Assembly: GCF_050003625.1 (NCBI RefSeq)
Contig: NC_134398.1
Location: 198,779,700 to 198,843,699, forward strand
Direction: 5' to 3'
Length of the DNA: 64,000 bases
Source: Haematobia irritans
Lineage: Eukaryota; Arthropoda; Insecta; Diptera; Muscidae
The notes beneath the pieces were generated by a model. It was not told the origin of the DNA. It saw only the letters and a program-made list of their open reading frames with translations, and did no database searches. Position numbers and translations under genes: made by a program. Of the stretch, positions 23,285 to 37,700 are shown in pieces; within the stretch, counting starts at the first letter, position 1; each line of letters opens with the position of its first letter.

Positions 23285-25519
23285 TTATTTTGGCCATATC
23301 TCCTTAAATATGCGTCCTAGAGCGAAAAGGACGATAATTCGTGACCACCCCTCAAAAATCAAAATTTTGATGAAAATCCTCCAAAAATTGAAATTTTTAT
23401 ATGAAAAACTTATTTTGGCCATATCTCCTTAAATATGCGTCCTAGAGCGAAAAGGACGATAATTCGTGGCCACACCTCAAAAATCAAAATTTTGGCGCAA
23501 AACCTTGAAAAATTGAAATTTTTATATGAAAAACTTATTTTGGCCATATCTCCTTAAATATGCGTCCTAGAGCGAAACGGATGATAATTCGTGACCACCC
23601 CCCAAAAATCAAAAATTTGATGAAAATCCTCCAAAACTGAAATTTTTATACGAAAAACTTATTTTGGCCATATCTCCTTAAATATGCGTCCTAGAGCGAA
23701 AAGGACGATAATTCGTGACCACCCCTCAAAAATCAAAATTTTGATGAAAATCCTCAAAAAAATGAAATTTTTATATGAAAAACTTATTTTGGCCATATCT
23801 CCTTAAATATGCGTCCTAGAGCGAAAAGGACGATAATTCGTGACCACACCTCAAAAATCAAAATTTTGGCGCAAAACCTTGAAAAATTGAAATTTTTATA
23901 TGAAAAACTTATTTTGGCCATATCTCCTTAAATATGCGTCCTAGAGCGAAACGGATGATAATTCGCGACCACCCCCCAAAAATCAAAAATTTGATGAAAA
24001 TCCTCCAAAAATGAAATTTTTATATGAAAAACTTATTTTGGCCATATCTCCTTAAATATGCGTCCTAGAGCGAAAAGGATGATAATTCGTGACCACCCCC
24101 CACAAATCAAAATTTTGATGAAAATCCTCAAAAAAATGAAATTTTTATGTGAAAAACTTATTTTGGCCATATCTCCTTAAATATGCGTCCTAGAGCGAAA
24201 AGGACGATAATTCGTGACCACCCCTCAAAAATCAAAATTTTGATGAAAATCCTCAAAAAAATGAAATTTTTATATGAAAAACTTATTTTGGCCATATCTC
24301 CTTAAATATGCGCCCTAGAGCGAAAAGGATGATAATTCGTGACCCCCCCCCCCCCCAAAAATCAAAATTTTGATGAAAATCCTCAAAAAAAATGAAATTT
24401 TTCTATGAAAAACTTATTTTTGCCATATCTCCTTAAATAGGCGTCCTAGAGCGAAAAGGACGATAATTCGTGACCACCCCTCAAAAATCAAAATTTTGGT
24501 GAAAATCCTTAAAAAATTGAAATTTTTATATGAAAAACTTATTTTGGCCATATCTCCTTAAATATGCGAAAAGGATGATAATTCGTGACCACCCCTCAAA
24601 AATCAAAATTTTGATGAAAATCCTCAAAAAAATGAAATTTTTATATGAAAAACTTATTTTGGCCATATCTCCTTAAATATGCGTCCTAGAGCGAAAAGGA
24701 CGATAATTCGTGACCACTCCTCAAAAATCAAAATTTTGGTGAAAATCCTTGAAAAATTGAAATTTTTATATGAAAAACTTATTTTGGCCATATCTCCTTA
24801 AATATGCGTTCTAGAGCGAAAAGGACGATAATTCGTCCTCAAAATCAAAATTTTGATGAAAATCCTCCAAAAATTGAAATTTTTATATGAAAAACTTATT
24901 TTGGCCATATCTCCTTAAATATGCGTCCTAGAGCGAAAAGGACGATAATTCGTGACCACACCTCAAAAATCAAAATTTTGGCGCAAAACCTTGAAAAATT
25001 GAAATTTTTATATGAAAAACTTATTTTGGCCATATCTCCTTAAATATGCGTCCTAGAGCGAAAAGGATGATAATTCGTGACCACCCCCCAAAAATCAAAA
25101 ATTTGATGAAAATCCTCCAAAAATGAAATTTTTATGTGAAAAACTTATTTTGGCCATATCTCCTTAAATATGCGTCCTAGAGCGAAAAGGACGATAATTC
25201 GTGACCACCCCTCAAAAATCAAAATTTTGGTGAAAATCCTCAAAAAAATAAAATTTTTATATGAAAAACTTATTTTGGCCATATCTCCTTAAATATGCGT
25301 CCTAGAGCGAAAAGGACGATAATTCGTGACCACCCCTCAAAAATCAAAATTTTGATGAAAATCCTCAAAAAAATGAAATTTTTATATGAAAAACTTATTT
25401 TGGCCATTTCTCCTTAAATATGCGTCCTAGAGCGAAAAGGATGATAATTCGTGACCACCCCTCAAAAATCAAAATTTTGGTGAAAATCCTTAAAAAATTG
25501 AAATTTTTATATGAAAAAC
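23285..25519 (+). repeat. 2235-bp tandem duplication, copy 1
   Basis: About 18 monomers. Markers: GTGGCC at 23466, TTTTTATGTG at about 24141, a 14-C run at 24343-24356, TTATTTTTGCC, a monomer shortened to AAATATGCGAAAAGG (24562), CGTTCTAG (about 24808), GTCCTCAAAATC (24835) and GGCCATTTCTCC (25401). All recur at offset 2235, or 2234 after the C run. Confidence 0.94.
24343..24356 (+). repeat. C14 homopolymer inside a monomer
   Basis: The usual CCACCCCCC segment has become GA followed by 14 Cs (13 in the duplicate at 26578-26590). The A of CCAC is absorbed, so growth followed an A-to-C change or loss and then slippage. Smaller relatives are at about 31292 and 34518. Confidence 0.9.
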
Positions 25520-27816
25520 TTATTTTGGCCATATCTCCTTAAATATGCGTCCTAGAGCGAAAAGGACGATAATTCGTGACCACCCCTCAAAAATCAAAAT
25601 TTTGATGAAAATCCTCCAAAAATTGAAATTTTTATATGAAAAACTTATTTTGGCCATATCTCCTTAAATATGCGTCCTAGAGCGAAAAGGACGATAATTC
25701 GTGGCCACACCTCAAAAATCAAAATTTTGGCGCAAAACCTTGAAAAATTGAAATTTTTATATGAAAAACTTATTTTGGCCATATCTCCTTAAATATGCGT
25801 CCTAGAGCGAAACGGATGATAATTCGTGACCACCCCCCAAAAATCAAAAATTTGATGAAAATCCTCCAAAACTGAAATTTTTATACGAAAAACTTATTTT
25901 GGCCATATCTCCTTAAATATGCGTCCTAGAGCGAAAAGGACGATAATTCGTGACCACCCCTCAAAAATCAAAATTTTGATGAAAATCCTCAAAAAAATGA
26001 AATTTTTATATGAAAAACTTATTTTGGCCATATCTCCTTAAATATGCGTCCTAGAGCGAAAAGGACGATAATTCGTGACCACACCTCAAAAATCAAAATT
26101 TTGGCGCAAAACCTTGAAAAATTGAAATTTTTATATGAAAAACTTATTTTGGCCATATCTCCTTAAATATGCGTCCTAGAGCGAAACGGATGATAATTCG
26201 CGACCACCCCCCAAAAATCAAAAATTTGATGAAAATCCTCCAAAAATGAAATTTTTATATGAAAAACTTATTTTGGCCATATCTCCTTAAATATGCGTCC
26301 TAGAGCGAAAAGGATGATAATTCGTGACCACCCCCCACAAATCAAAATTTTGATGAAAATCCTCAAAAAAATGAAATTTTTATGTGAAAAACTTATTTTG
26401 GCCATATCTCCTTAAATATGCGTCCTAGAGCGAAAAGGACGATAATTCGTGACCACCCCTCAAAAATCAAAATTTTGATGAAAATCCTCAAAAAAATGAA
26501 ATTTTTATATGAAAAACTTATTTTGGCCATATCTCCTTAAATATGCGCCCTAGAGCGAAAAGGATGATAATTCGTGACCCCCCCCCCCCCAAAAATCAAA
26601 ATTTTGATGAAAATCCTCAAAAAAAATGAAATTTTTCTATGAAAAACTTATTTTTGCCATATCTCCTTAAATAGGCGTCCTAGAGCGAAAAGGACGATAA
26701 TTCGTGACCACCCCTCAAAAATCAAAATTTTGGTGAAAATCCTTAAAAAATTGAAATTTTTATATGAAAAACTTATTTTGGCCATATCTCCTTAAATATG
26801 CGAAAAGGATGATAATTCGTGACCACCCCTCAAAAATCAAAATTTTGATGAAAATCCTCAAAAAAATGAAATTTTTATATGAAAAACTTATTTTGGCCAT
26901 ATCTCCTTAAATATGCGTCCTAGAGCGAAAAGGACGATAATTCGTGACCACTCCTCAAAAATCAAAATTTTGGTGAAAATCCTTGAAAAATTGAAATTTT
27001 TATATGAAAAACTTATTTTGGCCATATCTCCTTAAATATGCGTTCTAGAGCGAAAAGGACGATAATTCGTCCTCAAAATCAAAATTTTGATGAAAATCCT
27101 CCAAAAATTGAAATTTTTATATGAAAAACTTATTTTGGCCATATCTCCTTAAATATGCGTCCTAGAGCGAAAAGGACGATAATTCGTGACCACACCTCAA
27201 AAATCAAAATTTTGGCGCAAAACCTTGAAAAATTGAAATTTTTATATGAAAAACTTATTTTGGCCATATCTCCTTAAATATGCGTCCTAGAGCGAAAAGG
27301 ATGATAATTCGTGACCACCCCCCAAAAATCAAAAATTTGATGAAAATCCTCCAAAAATGAAATTTTTATGTGAAAAACTTATTTTGGCCATATCTCCTTA
27401 AATATGCGTCCTAGAGCGAAAAGGACGATAATTCGTGACCACCCCTCAAAAATCAAAATTTTGGTGAAAATCCTCAAAAAAATAAAATTTTTATATGAAA
27501 AACTTATTTTGGCCATATCTCCTTAAATATGCGTCCTAGAGCGAAAAGGACGATAATTCGTGACCACCCCTCAAAAATCAAAATTTTGATGAAAATCCTC
27601 AAAAAAATGAAATTTTTATATGAAAAACTTATTTTGGCCATTTCTCCTTAAATATGCGTCCTAGAGCGAAAAGGATGATAATTCGTGACCACCCCTCAAA
27701 AATCAAAATTTTGGTGAAAATCCTTAAAAAATTGAAATTTTTATATGAAAAACTTATTTTGGCCATATCTCCTTAAATATGCGTCCTAGAGCGAAAAGGA
27801 CGATAATTCGTGACCA
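25520..27816 (+). repeat. 2235-bp tandem duplication, copy 2
   Basis: The same marker series is seen: GTGGCC at 25701, 13-C run at 26578-26590, AAATATGCGAAAAGG at 26796, and GGCCATTTCTCC at 27635. The copies look almost identical apart from the C-run length, so this is one of the youngest duplications in the window. Homology ends near 27817, where a CACCCTC (one C lost) monomer begins. Confidence 0.94.
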
Positions 27817-28464
27817 CCCTCAAAAATCAAAATTTTGGTGAAAATCCTCAAAAAAATAAAATTTTTCTATGAAAAACTTATTTTGGCCATATCTCCTTAA
27901 ATATGCGTCCTAGAGCGAAAAGGACGATAATTCGTGACCACCCCTCAAAAATCAAAATTTTGGTGAAAATCCTTGAAAAATTGAAATTTTTATATGAAAA
28001 ACTTATTTTGGCCATATCTCCTTAAATATGCGTCCTAGAGCGAAAAGGACGACAATTCGTGACCACCCCTCAAAAATCAAAATTTTCCTCCTTCCAAAAT
28101 CCTCAAAAAATGAAATTTTTATATGAAAAACTTATTTTGGCCATATCTCCTTAAATATGCGCCCTAGAGCGAAAAGGATGATAATTCATGACCCCCCCCA
28201 AAAATCAAAATTTTGATGAAAATCCTCAAAAAAATGAAATTTTTCTATGAAAAACTTATTTTGGCCATATCTCCTTAAATATGCGTCCTAGAGCGAAAAG
28301 GACGATAATTCGTGACCACCCCTCCAAAATCAAAATTTTGGTGAAAATCCTTAACAAATTGAAATTTTTATATGAAAAACTTATTTTGGCCATATCTCCT
28401 TAAATATGCGTCCTAGAGCGAAAAGGATGATAATTCGTGACCACCCCTCAAAAATCAAAATTTT
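27817..28464 (+). repeat. Monomers including the CCTCCTTCC module
   Basis: About five monomers. The CCTCCTTCC variant (28087) with GACGACAATTC before it and ATTCATGACCCC after it is the second copy of the 14.8 kb module. A CCCCTCCAAAATC and a TTAACAAATTG variant are private to this copy. Confidence 0.83.
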
Positions 28465-31400
28465 GGTGAAATTATTTAAAAAATTGAAATTTTTATACGA
28501 AAAACTTATTTTGGCCATATCTCCTTAAATATGCGTCCTAGAGCGAAAAGGACGATAATTCGTGACCACCCCTCAAAAATCAAAATTTTGGTGAAAATCC
28601 TCAAAAAAATAAAATTTTTCTATGAAAAACTTATTTTGGCCATATCTCCTTAAATATGCGTCCTAGAGCGAAAAGGACGATAATTCGTGACCACCCCCCA
28701 AAAATCAAAATTTTGATGAAAATCCTCAAAAAAATGAAATTTTTATATGAAAAACTTATTTTGGCCATATCTCCTTAAATATGCGTCCTAGAGCGAAAAG
28801 GACGATAATTCGTGACCACCCCTCAAAAATCAAAATTTTGGTGAAAATCCTCAAAAAAATAAAATTTTTATATGAAAAACTTATTTTGGCCATATCTCCT
28901 TAAATATGCGTCCTAGAGCGAAAAGGACGATAATTCGTGACCACCCCTCAAAAATCAAAATTTTGGTGAAAATCCTTGAAAAATTGAAATTTTTATATGA
29001 AAAACTTATTTTGGCCATATCTCCTTAAATATGCGTCCTAGAGCGAAAAGGACGATAATTCGTCCTCAAAATCAAAATTTTGATGAAAATCCTCCAAAAA
29101 TTGAAATTTTTATATGAAAAACTTATTTTGGCCATATCTCCTTAAATATGCGTCCTAGAGCGAAAAGGACGATAATTCGTGACCACCCCTCAAAAATCAA
29201 AATTTTGATGAAAATCCTCAAAAAAATTAAATTTTTATATGAAAAACTTATTTTGGCCATATCTCCTTAAATATGCGTCCTAGAGCGAAAAGGATGATAA
29301 TTCGTGACCACCCCTCAAAAATCAAAATTTTGGTGAAAATCCTTAAAAAATTGAAATTTTTATATGAAAAACTTATTTTGGCCATATCTCCTTAAATATG
29401 CGTCCTAGAGCGAAAAGGACGATAATTCGTGACCACCCCTCAAAAATCAAAATTTTGGTGAAAATCCTCAAAAAAATAAAATTTTTCTATGAAAAACTTA
29501 TTTTGGCCATATCTCCTTAAATATGCGTCCTAGAGCGAAAAGGACGATAATTCGTGACCACCCCCCAAAAATCAAAATTTTGATGAAAATCCTCAAAAAA
29601 ATGAAATTTTTATATGAAAAACTTATTTTGGCCATATCTCCTTAAATATGCGTCCTAGAGCGAAAAGGACGATAATTCGTGACCACCCCTCAAAAATCAA
29701 AATTTTGATGAAAATCCTCAAAAAAATGAAATTTTTATATGAAAAACTTATTTTGGCCATATCTCCTTAAATATGCGTCCTAGAGCGAAAAGGATGATAA
29801 TTCGTGACCACCCCCCAAAAATCAAAATTTTGATGAAAATCCTCAAAAAAAATTAAATTTTTATATGAAAAACTTATTTTGGCCATATCTCCTTAAATAT
29901 GCGTCCTAGAGCGAAAAGGATGATAATTCGTGACCACCCCCCAAAAATCAAAAATTTGATGAAAATCCTCCAAAAATGAAATTTTTATGTGAAAAACTTA
30001 TTTTGGCCATATCTCCTTAAATATGCGTCCTAGAGCGAAAAGGACGATAATTCGTGACCACCCCTCAAAAATCAAAATTTTGATGAAAATCCTCAAAAAA
30101 ATTAAATTTTTATATGAAAAACTTATTTTGGCCATATCTCCTTAAATATGCGTCCTAGAGCGAAAAGGATGATAATTCGTGACCACCCCTCAAAAATCAA
30201 AATTTTGGTGAAAATTCTTTAAAAATTTGAAATTTTTATATGAAAAACTTATTTTGGCCATATCTCCTTAAATATGCGTCCTAGAGCGAAAAGGACGATA
30301 ATTCGTGACCACCCCTCAAAAATCAAAATTTTGGTGAAAATCCTCAAAAAAATAAAATTTTTCTATGAAAAACTTATTTTGGCCATATCTCCTTAAATAT
30401 GCGTCCTAGAGCGAAAAGGACGATAATTCGTGACCACCCCCCAAAAATCAAAATTTTGATGAAAATCCTCAAAAAAATGAAATTTTTATATGAAAAACTT
30501 ATTTTGGCCATATCTCCTTAAATATGCGTCCTAGAGCGAAAAGGACGATAATTCGTGACCACCCCTAAAAAATCAAAATTTTGATGAAAATCCTCAAAAA
30601 AATGAAATTTTTATATGAAAAACTTATTTTGGCCATATCTCCTTAAATATGCGCCCTAGAGCGAAAAGGATGATAATTCGTGACCACCCCCCAAAAATCA
30701 AAATTTTGATGAAAATCCTTAAAAAATTGAAATTTTTATATGAAAAACTTATTTTGGCCATATCTCCTTAAATATGCGCCCTAGAGCGAAAAGGATGATA
30801 ATTCGTGACCACCCCCCAAAAATCAAAATTTTGATGAAAATCCTCAAAAAAATGAAATTTTTATATGAAAAACTTATTTTGGCCATGTCTCCTTAAATAT
30901 GCGTCCTAGAGCGACCACCCCTCAAAAATCAAAATTTTGGTGAAAATCCTTGAAAAATTGAAATTTTTATATGAAAAACTTATTTTGGCCATATCTCCTT
31001 AAATATGCGTCCTAGAGCGAAAAGGACGATAATTCGTGACCACCCCTCAAAAATAAAAATTTTGGTGAAAAATCCTTGAAAAATTGAAATTTTTATATGA
31101 AAAACTTATTTTGGCCATATCTCCTTAAATATGCGTCCTAGAGCGAAAAGGACGATAATTCGTGACCACCCCTCAAAAATCAAAATTTTGATGAAAATCC
31201 TCAAAAAAATGAAATTTTTATATGAAAAACTTATTTTGGCCATATCTCCTTAAATATGCGCCCTAGAGCGAAAAGGATGATAATTCGTGACCCCCCCCCA
31301 AAAATCAAAATTTTGATGAAAATCCTCAAAAAAATGAAATTTTTCTATGAAAAACTTATTTTGGCCATATCTCCTTAAATATGCGTCCTAGAGCGAAAAG

Positions 31401-31564
31401 GACGATAATTCGTGACCACCCCTCAAAAATCAAAATTTTGGTGAAAATCCTTAAAAAATTGAAATTTTTATATGAAAAACTTATTTTGGCCATATCTCCT
31501 TAAATATGCGTCCTAGAGCGAAAAGGATGATAATTCGTGACCACCCCTCAAAAATCAAAATTTT
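28465..31564 (+). repeat. ~3.1 kb higher-order repeat, copy 1
   Basis: Ordered markers: GGTGAAATTA (28465), AAAAAAATAAAATTTTTC with CTATG, GTCCTCAAAATC (29061), AAAAAATTAAAT, TTTTTATGTG (about 29989), CACCCCTAAAAAATC (30561), GGCCATGTCTCC (about 30885), GAGCGACCACC (30911, about 19 bp deleted), AAATAAAAATTTTGG, and a 9-C copy. Length to the next GGTGAAATTA marker is 3100 bp. Confidence 0.9.
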
Positions 31565-34500
31565 GGTGAAATTATTTAAAAAATTGAAATTTTTATACGA
31601 AAAACTTATTTTGGCCATATCTCCTTAAATATGCGTCCTAGAGCGAAAAGGACGATAATTCGTGACCACCCCTCAAAAATCAAAATTTTGATGAAAATCC
31701 TCAAAAAAATGAAATTTTTATATGAAAAACTTATTTTGGCCATATCTCCTTAAATATGCGTCCTAGAGCGAAAAGGACGATAATTCGTGACCACCCCTCA
31801 AAAATCAAAATTTTGGTGAAAATCCTCAAAAAAATAAAATTTTTATATGAAAAACTTATTTTGGCCATATCTCCTTAAATATGCGTCCTAGAGCGAAAAG
31901 GACGATAATTCGTGACCACCCCTCAAAAATCAAAATTTTGGTGAAAATCCTTGAAAAATTGAAATTTTTATATGAAAAACTTATTTTGGCCATATCTCCT
32001 TAAATATGCGTCCTAGAGCGAAAAGGACGATAATTCGTCCTCAAAATCAAAATTTTGATGAAAATCCTCCAAAAATTGAAATTTTTATATGAAAAACTTA
32101 TTTTGGCCATATCTCCTTAAATATGCGTCCTAGAGCGAAAAGGACGATAATTCGTGACCACCCCTCAAAAATCAAAATTTTGATGAAAATCCTCAAAAAA
32201 ATTAAATTTTTATATGAAAAACTTATTTTGGCCATATCTCCTTAAATATGCGTCCTAGAGCGAAAAGGATGATAATTCGTGACCACCCCTCAAAAATCAA
32301 AATTTTGGTGAAAATCCTTAAAAAATTGAAATTTTTATATGAAAAACTTATTTTGGCCATATCTCCTTAAATATGCGTCCTAGAGCGAAAAGGACGATAA
32401 TTCGTGACCACCCCTCAAAAATCAAAATTTTGGTGAAAATCCTCAAAAAAATAAAATTTTTCTATGAAAAACTTATTTTGGCCATATCTCCTTAAATATG
32501 CGTCCTAGAGCGAAAAGGACGATAATTCGTGACCACCCCCCAAAAATCAAAATTTTGATGAAAATCCTCAAAAAAATGAAATTTTTATATGAAAAACTTA
32601 TTTTGGCCATATCTCCTTAAATATGCGTCCTAGAGCGAAAAGGACGATAATTCGTGACCACCCCTCAAAAATCAAAATTTTGATGAAAATCCTCAAAAAA
32701 ATGAAATTTTTATATGAAAAACTTATTTTGGCCATATCTCCTTAAATATGCGTCCTAGAGCGAAAAGGATGATAATTCGTGACCACCCCCCAAAAATCAA
32801 AATTTTGATGAAAATCCTCAAAAAAAATGAAATTTTTATATGAAAAACTTATTTTGGCCATATCTCCTTAAATATGCGTCCTAGAGCGAAAAGGACGATA
32901 ATTCGTGACCACCCCTCAAAAATCAAAATTTTGGTGAAAATCCTTGAAAAATTGAATTTTTTATATGAAAAACTTATTTTGGCCATATCTCCTTAAATAT
33001 GCGTCCTAGAGCGAAAAGGATGATAATTCGTGACCACCCCCCAAAAATCAAAAATTTGATGAAAATCCTCCAAAAATGAAATTTTTATGTGAAAAACTTA
33101 TTTTGGCCATATCTCCTTAAATATGCGTCCTAGAGCGAAAAGGACGATAATTCGTGACCACCCCTCAAAAATCAAAATTTTGATGAAAATCCTCAAAAAA
33201 ATTAAATTTTTATATGAAAAACTTATTTTGGCCATATCTCCTTAAATATGCGTCCTAGAGCGAAAAGGATGATAATTCGTGACCACCCCTCAAAAATCAA
33301 AATTTTGGTGAAAATCCTTAAAAAATTGAAATTTTTATATGAAAAACTTATTTTGGCCATATCTCCTTAAATATGCGTCCTAGAGCGAAAAGGACGATAA
33401 TTCGTGACCACCCCTCAAAAATCAAAATTTTGGTGAAAATCCTCAAAAAAATAAAATTTTTCTATGAAAAACTTATTTTGGCCATATCTCCTTAAATATG
33501 CGTCCTAGAGCGAAAAGGACGATAATTCGTGACCACCCCCCAAAAATCAAAATTTTGATGAAAATCCTCAAAAAAATGAAATTTTTATATGAAAAACTTA
33601 TTTTGGCCATATCTCCTTAAATATGCGTCCTAGAGCGAAAAGGACGATAATTCGTGACCACCCCTAAAAAATCAAAATTTTGATGAAAATCCTCAAAAAA
33701 ATGAAATTTTTATATGAAAAACTTATTTTGGCCATATCTCCTTAAATATGCGCCCTAGAGCGAAAAGGATGATAATTCGTGACCACCCCCCAAAAATCAA
33801 AATTTTGATGAAAATCCTCAAAAAAAAAATGAAATTTTTATATGAAAAACTTATTTTGGCCATGTCTCCTTAAATATGCGTCCTAGAGCGACCACCCCTC
33901 AAAAATCAAAATTTTGGTGAAAATCCTTGAAAAATTGAAATTTTTATATGAAAAACTTATTTTGGCCATATCTCCTTAAATATGCGTCCTAGAGCGAAAA
34001 GGACGATAATTCGTGACCACCCCTCAAAAATAAAAATTTTGGTGAAAAATCCTTGAAAAATTGAAATTTTTATATGAAAAACTTATTTTGGCCATATCTC
34101 CTTAAATATGCGTCCTAGAGCGAAAAGGACGATAATTCGTGACCACCCCTCAAAAATCAAAATTTTGATGAAAATCCTCAAAAAAATGAAATTTTTATAT
34201 GAAAAACTTATTTTGGCCATATCTCCTTAAATATGCGTCCTAGAGCGAAAAGGACGATAATTCGTGACCACCCCTCAAAAATCAAAATTTTGGTGAAAAT
34301 CCTTAAAAAATTGAAATTTTTATATGAAAAACTTATTTTGGCCATATCTCCTTAAATATGCGTCCTAGAGCGAAAAGGATGATAATTCGTGACCACCCCT
34401 CAAAAATCAAAATTTTGATGAAAATCCTCAAAAAAATGAAATTTTTATATGAAAAACTTATTTTGGCCATATCTCCTTAAATATGCGCCCTAGAGCGAAA

Positions 34501-34792
34501 AGGATGATAATTCGTGACCCCCCCCCCAAAAATCAAAATTTTGATGAAAATCCTCAAAAAAATGAAATTTTTCTATGAAAAACTTATTTTGGCCATATCT
34601 CCTTAAATATGCGTCCTAGAGCGAAAAGGACGATAATTCGTGACCACCCCTCAAAAATCAAAATTTTGGTGAAAATCCTTAAAAAATTGAAATTTTTATA
34701 TGAAAAACTTATTTTGGCCATATCTCCTTAAATATGCGTCCTAGAGCGAAAAGGATGATAATTCGTGACCACCCCTCAAAAATCAAAATTTT
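31565..34792 (+). repeat. ~3.2 kb higher-order repeat, copy 2
   Basis: The same marker order recurs: GTCCTCAAAATC at 32036, GAGCGACCACC at 33888 and CACCCCTAAAAAATC at 33661. Local offsets are 2975, 3099 and 2977, differing by whole monomers, so single monomers were gained or lost after duplication. An A10 tract at about 33820 replaces the usual A7. A TTGAATTTTTTATATG variant at about 32955 is private. Confidence 0.9.
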
Positions 34793-37700
34793 GGTGAAAT
34801 TATTTAAAAAATTGAAATTTTTATACGAAAAACTTATTTTGGCCATATCTCCTTAAATATGCGTCCTAGAGCGAAAAGGACGATAATTCGTGACCACCCC
34901 TCAAAAATCAAAATTTTGATGAAAATCCTCAAAAAAATGAAATTTTTATATGAAAAACTTATTTTGGCCATATCTCCTTAAATATGCGTCCTAGAGCGAA
35001 AAGGACGATAATTCGTGACCACACCTCAAAAATCAAAATTTTGGCGAAAAACCTTGAAAAATTCAAATTTTTATATGAAAAACTTATTTTGGCCATATCT
35101 CCTTAAATATGCGTCCTAGAGCGAAAAGGACGATAATTCGTGACCACCCCTCAAAAATCAAAATTTTGGTGAAAATCCTTGAAAAATTCAAATTTTTATA
35201 TGAAAAACTTATTTTGGCCATATCTCCTTAAATATGCGTCCTAGAGCGAAAAGGACGATAATTCGTGACCACCCCTCAAAAATCAAAATTTTGGTGAAAA
35301 TCCTTGAAAAATTCAAATTTTTATATGAAAAACTTATTTTGGCCATATCTCCTTAAATATGCGTCCTAGAGCGAAAAGGACGATAATTCGTGACCACCCC
35401 TCAAAAATCAAAATTTTGGTGAAAATCCTCAAAAAAATAAAATTTTTCTATGAAAAACTTATTTTGGCCATATCTCCTTAAATATGCGTCCTAGAGCGAA
35501 AAGGACGATAATTCGTGACCACCCCCCAAAAATCAAAATTTTGATGAAAATCCTCAAAAAAATGAAATTTTTATATGAAAAACTTATTTTGGCCATATCT
35601 CCTTAAATATGCGTCCTAGAGCGAAAAGGACGATAATTCGTGACCACCCCTCAAAAATCAAAATTTTGGTGAAAATCCTCAAAAAAATAAAATTTTTATA
35701 TGAAAAACTTATTTTGGCCATATCTCCTTAAATATGCGTCCTAGAGCGAAAAGGACGATAATTCGTGACCACCCCTCAAAAATCAAAATTTTGGTGAAAA
35801 TCCTTGAAAAATTGAAATTTTTATATGAAAAACTTATTTTGGCCATATCTCCTTAAATATGCGTCCTAGAGCGAAAAGGACGATAATTCGTGACCACCCC
35901 CCAAAAATCAAAATTTTGGTGAAAATCCTCAAAAAAATAAAATTTTTCTATGAAAAACTTATTTTGGCCATATCTCCTTAAGTATGCGTCCTAGAGCGAA
36001 AAGGACGATAATTCGTGACCACCCCTCAAAAATCAAAATTTTGGTGAAAATCCTTAAAAATTGAAATTTTTATATGAAAAACTTATTTTGGCCATATCTC
36101 CTTAAATATGCGTCCTAGAGCGAAAAGGATGATAATTCGTGACCACCCCTCAAAAATCAAAATTTTGGTGAAATTATTTAAAAAATTGAAATTTTTATAC
36201 GAAAAACTTATTTTGGCCATATCTCCTTAAATATGCGTCCTAGAGCGAAAAGGACGATAATTCGTGACCACCCCTCAAAAATCAAAATTTTGGTGAAAAT
36301 CCTTGAAAAATTGAAATTTTTATATGAAAAACTTATTTTGGCCATATCTCCTTAAATATGCGTCCTAGAGCGAAAAGGACGATAATTCGTGACGATCCCT
36401 CAAAAATCAATGAAATTTGATGAAAATTCTTGAAAAATTGAAATTTTTATATGAAAAACTTATTTTGGCCATATCTCCTTAAATGAAATTTTTATATGAA
36501 AAACTTATTTTGGCCATATCTCCTTAAATATGCGCCCTAGAGCGAAAAGGATGATAATTCGTGACCACCCCCCAAAAATCAAAATTTTGATGAAAATCCT
36601 CAAAAAATGAAATTTTTATTTGAAAAACTTATTTTGGCCATATCTCCTTAAATATGCGCCCTAGAGCGAAAAGGATGATAATTCGTGACCACCCCCCAAA
36701 AATCAAAATTTTGATGAAAATCCTCAAAAAAATGAAATTTTTTATGAAAAACTTATTTTGGCCATATCTCCTTAAATATGCGTCCTAGAGCGAAAAGGAC
36801 GATAATTCGTGACCACCCCTCAAAAATCAAAATTTTGGTGAAAATCCTTGAAAAATTCAAATTTTTATATGAAAAACTTATTTTGGCCATATCTCCTTAA
36901 ATATGCGTCCTAGAGCGAAAAGGACGATAATTCGTGACCACCCCTCAAAAATCAAAATTTTGATGAAAATCCTCAAAAAAATGAAATTTTTATATGAAAA
37001 ACTTATTTTGGCCATATCTCCTTAAATATGCGTCCTAGAGCGAAAAGGATGATAATTCGTGACCACCCCTCAAAAATCAAAATTTTGGTGAAAATCCTTA
37101 AAAAATTGAAATTTTTATATGAAAAACTTATTTTGGCCATATCTCCTTAAATATGCGTCCTAGAGCGAAAAGGACGATAATTCGTGACCACCCCTCAAAA
37201 ATCAAAATTTTGGTGAAAATCCTCAAAAAAATAAAATTTTTCTATGAAAAACTTATTTTGGCCATATCTCCTTAAATATGCGTCCTAGAGCGAAAAGGAC
37301 GATAATTCGTGACCACCCCTCAAAAATCAAAATTTTGGTGAAAATCCTTAAAAAATTGAAATTTTTATATGAAAAACTTATTTTGGCCATATCTCCTTAA
37401 ATATGCGTCCTAGAGCGAAAAGGATGATAATTCGTGACCACCCCTCAAAAATCAAAATTTTGGTGAAATTATTTAAAAAATTGAAATTTTTATACGAAAA
37501 ACTTATTTTGGCCATATCTCCTTAAATATGCGTCCTAGAGCGAAAAGGACGATAATTCGTGACCACCCCTCAAAAATCAAAATTTTGATGAAAATCCTCA
37601 AAAAATGAAATTTTTATATGAAAAACTTATTTTGGCCACATATCCTTAAATATGCGTCCTAGAGCGAAAAGGACGATAATTCGTGACCACGCCTCAAAAA

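Noticed and set aside
25381..25420. GGCCATTTCTCC variant (25401 and 27635) as a regulatory change
   Set aside because: It is a single A-to-T change in one monomer, copied once by the 2235-bp duplication, and useful only as a duplication marker.
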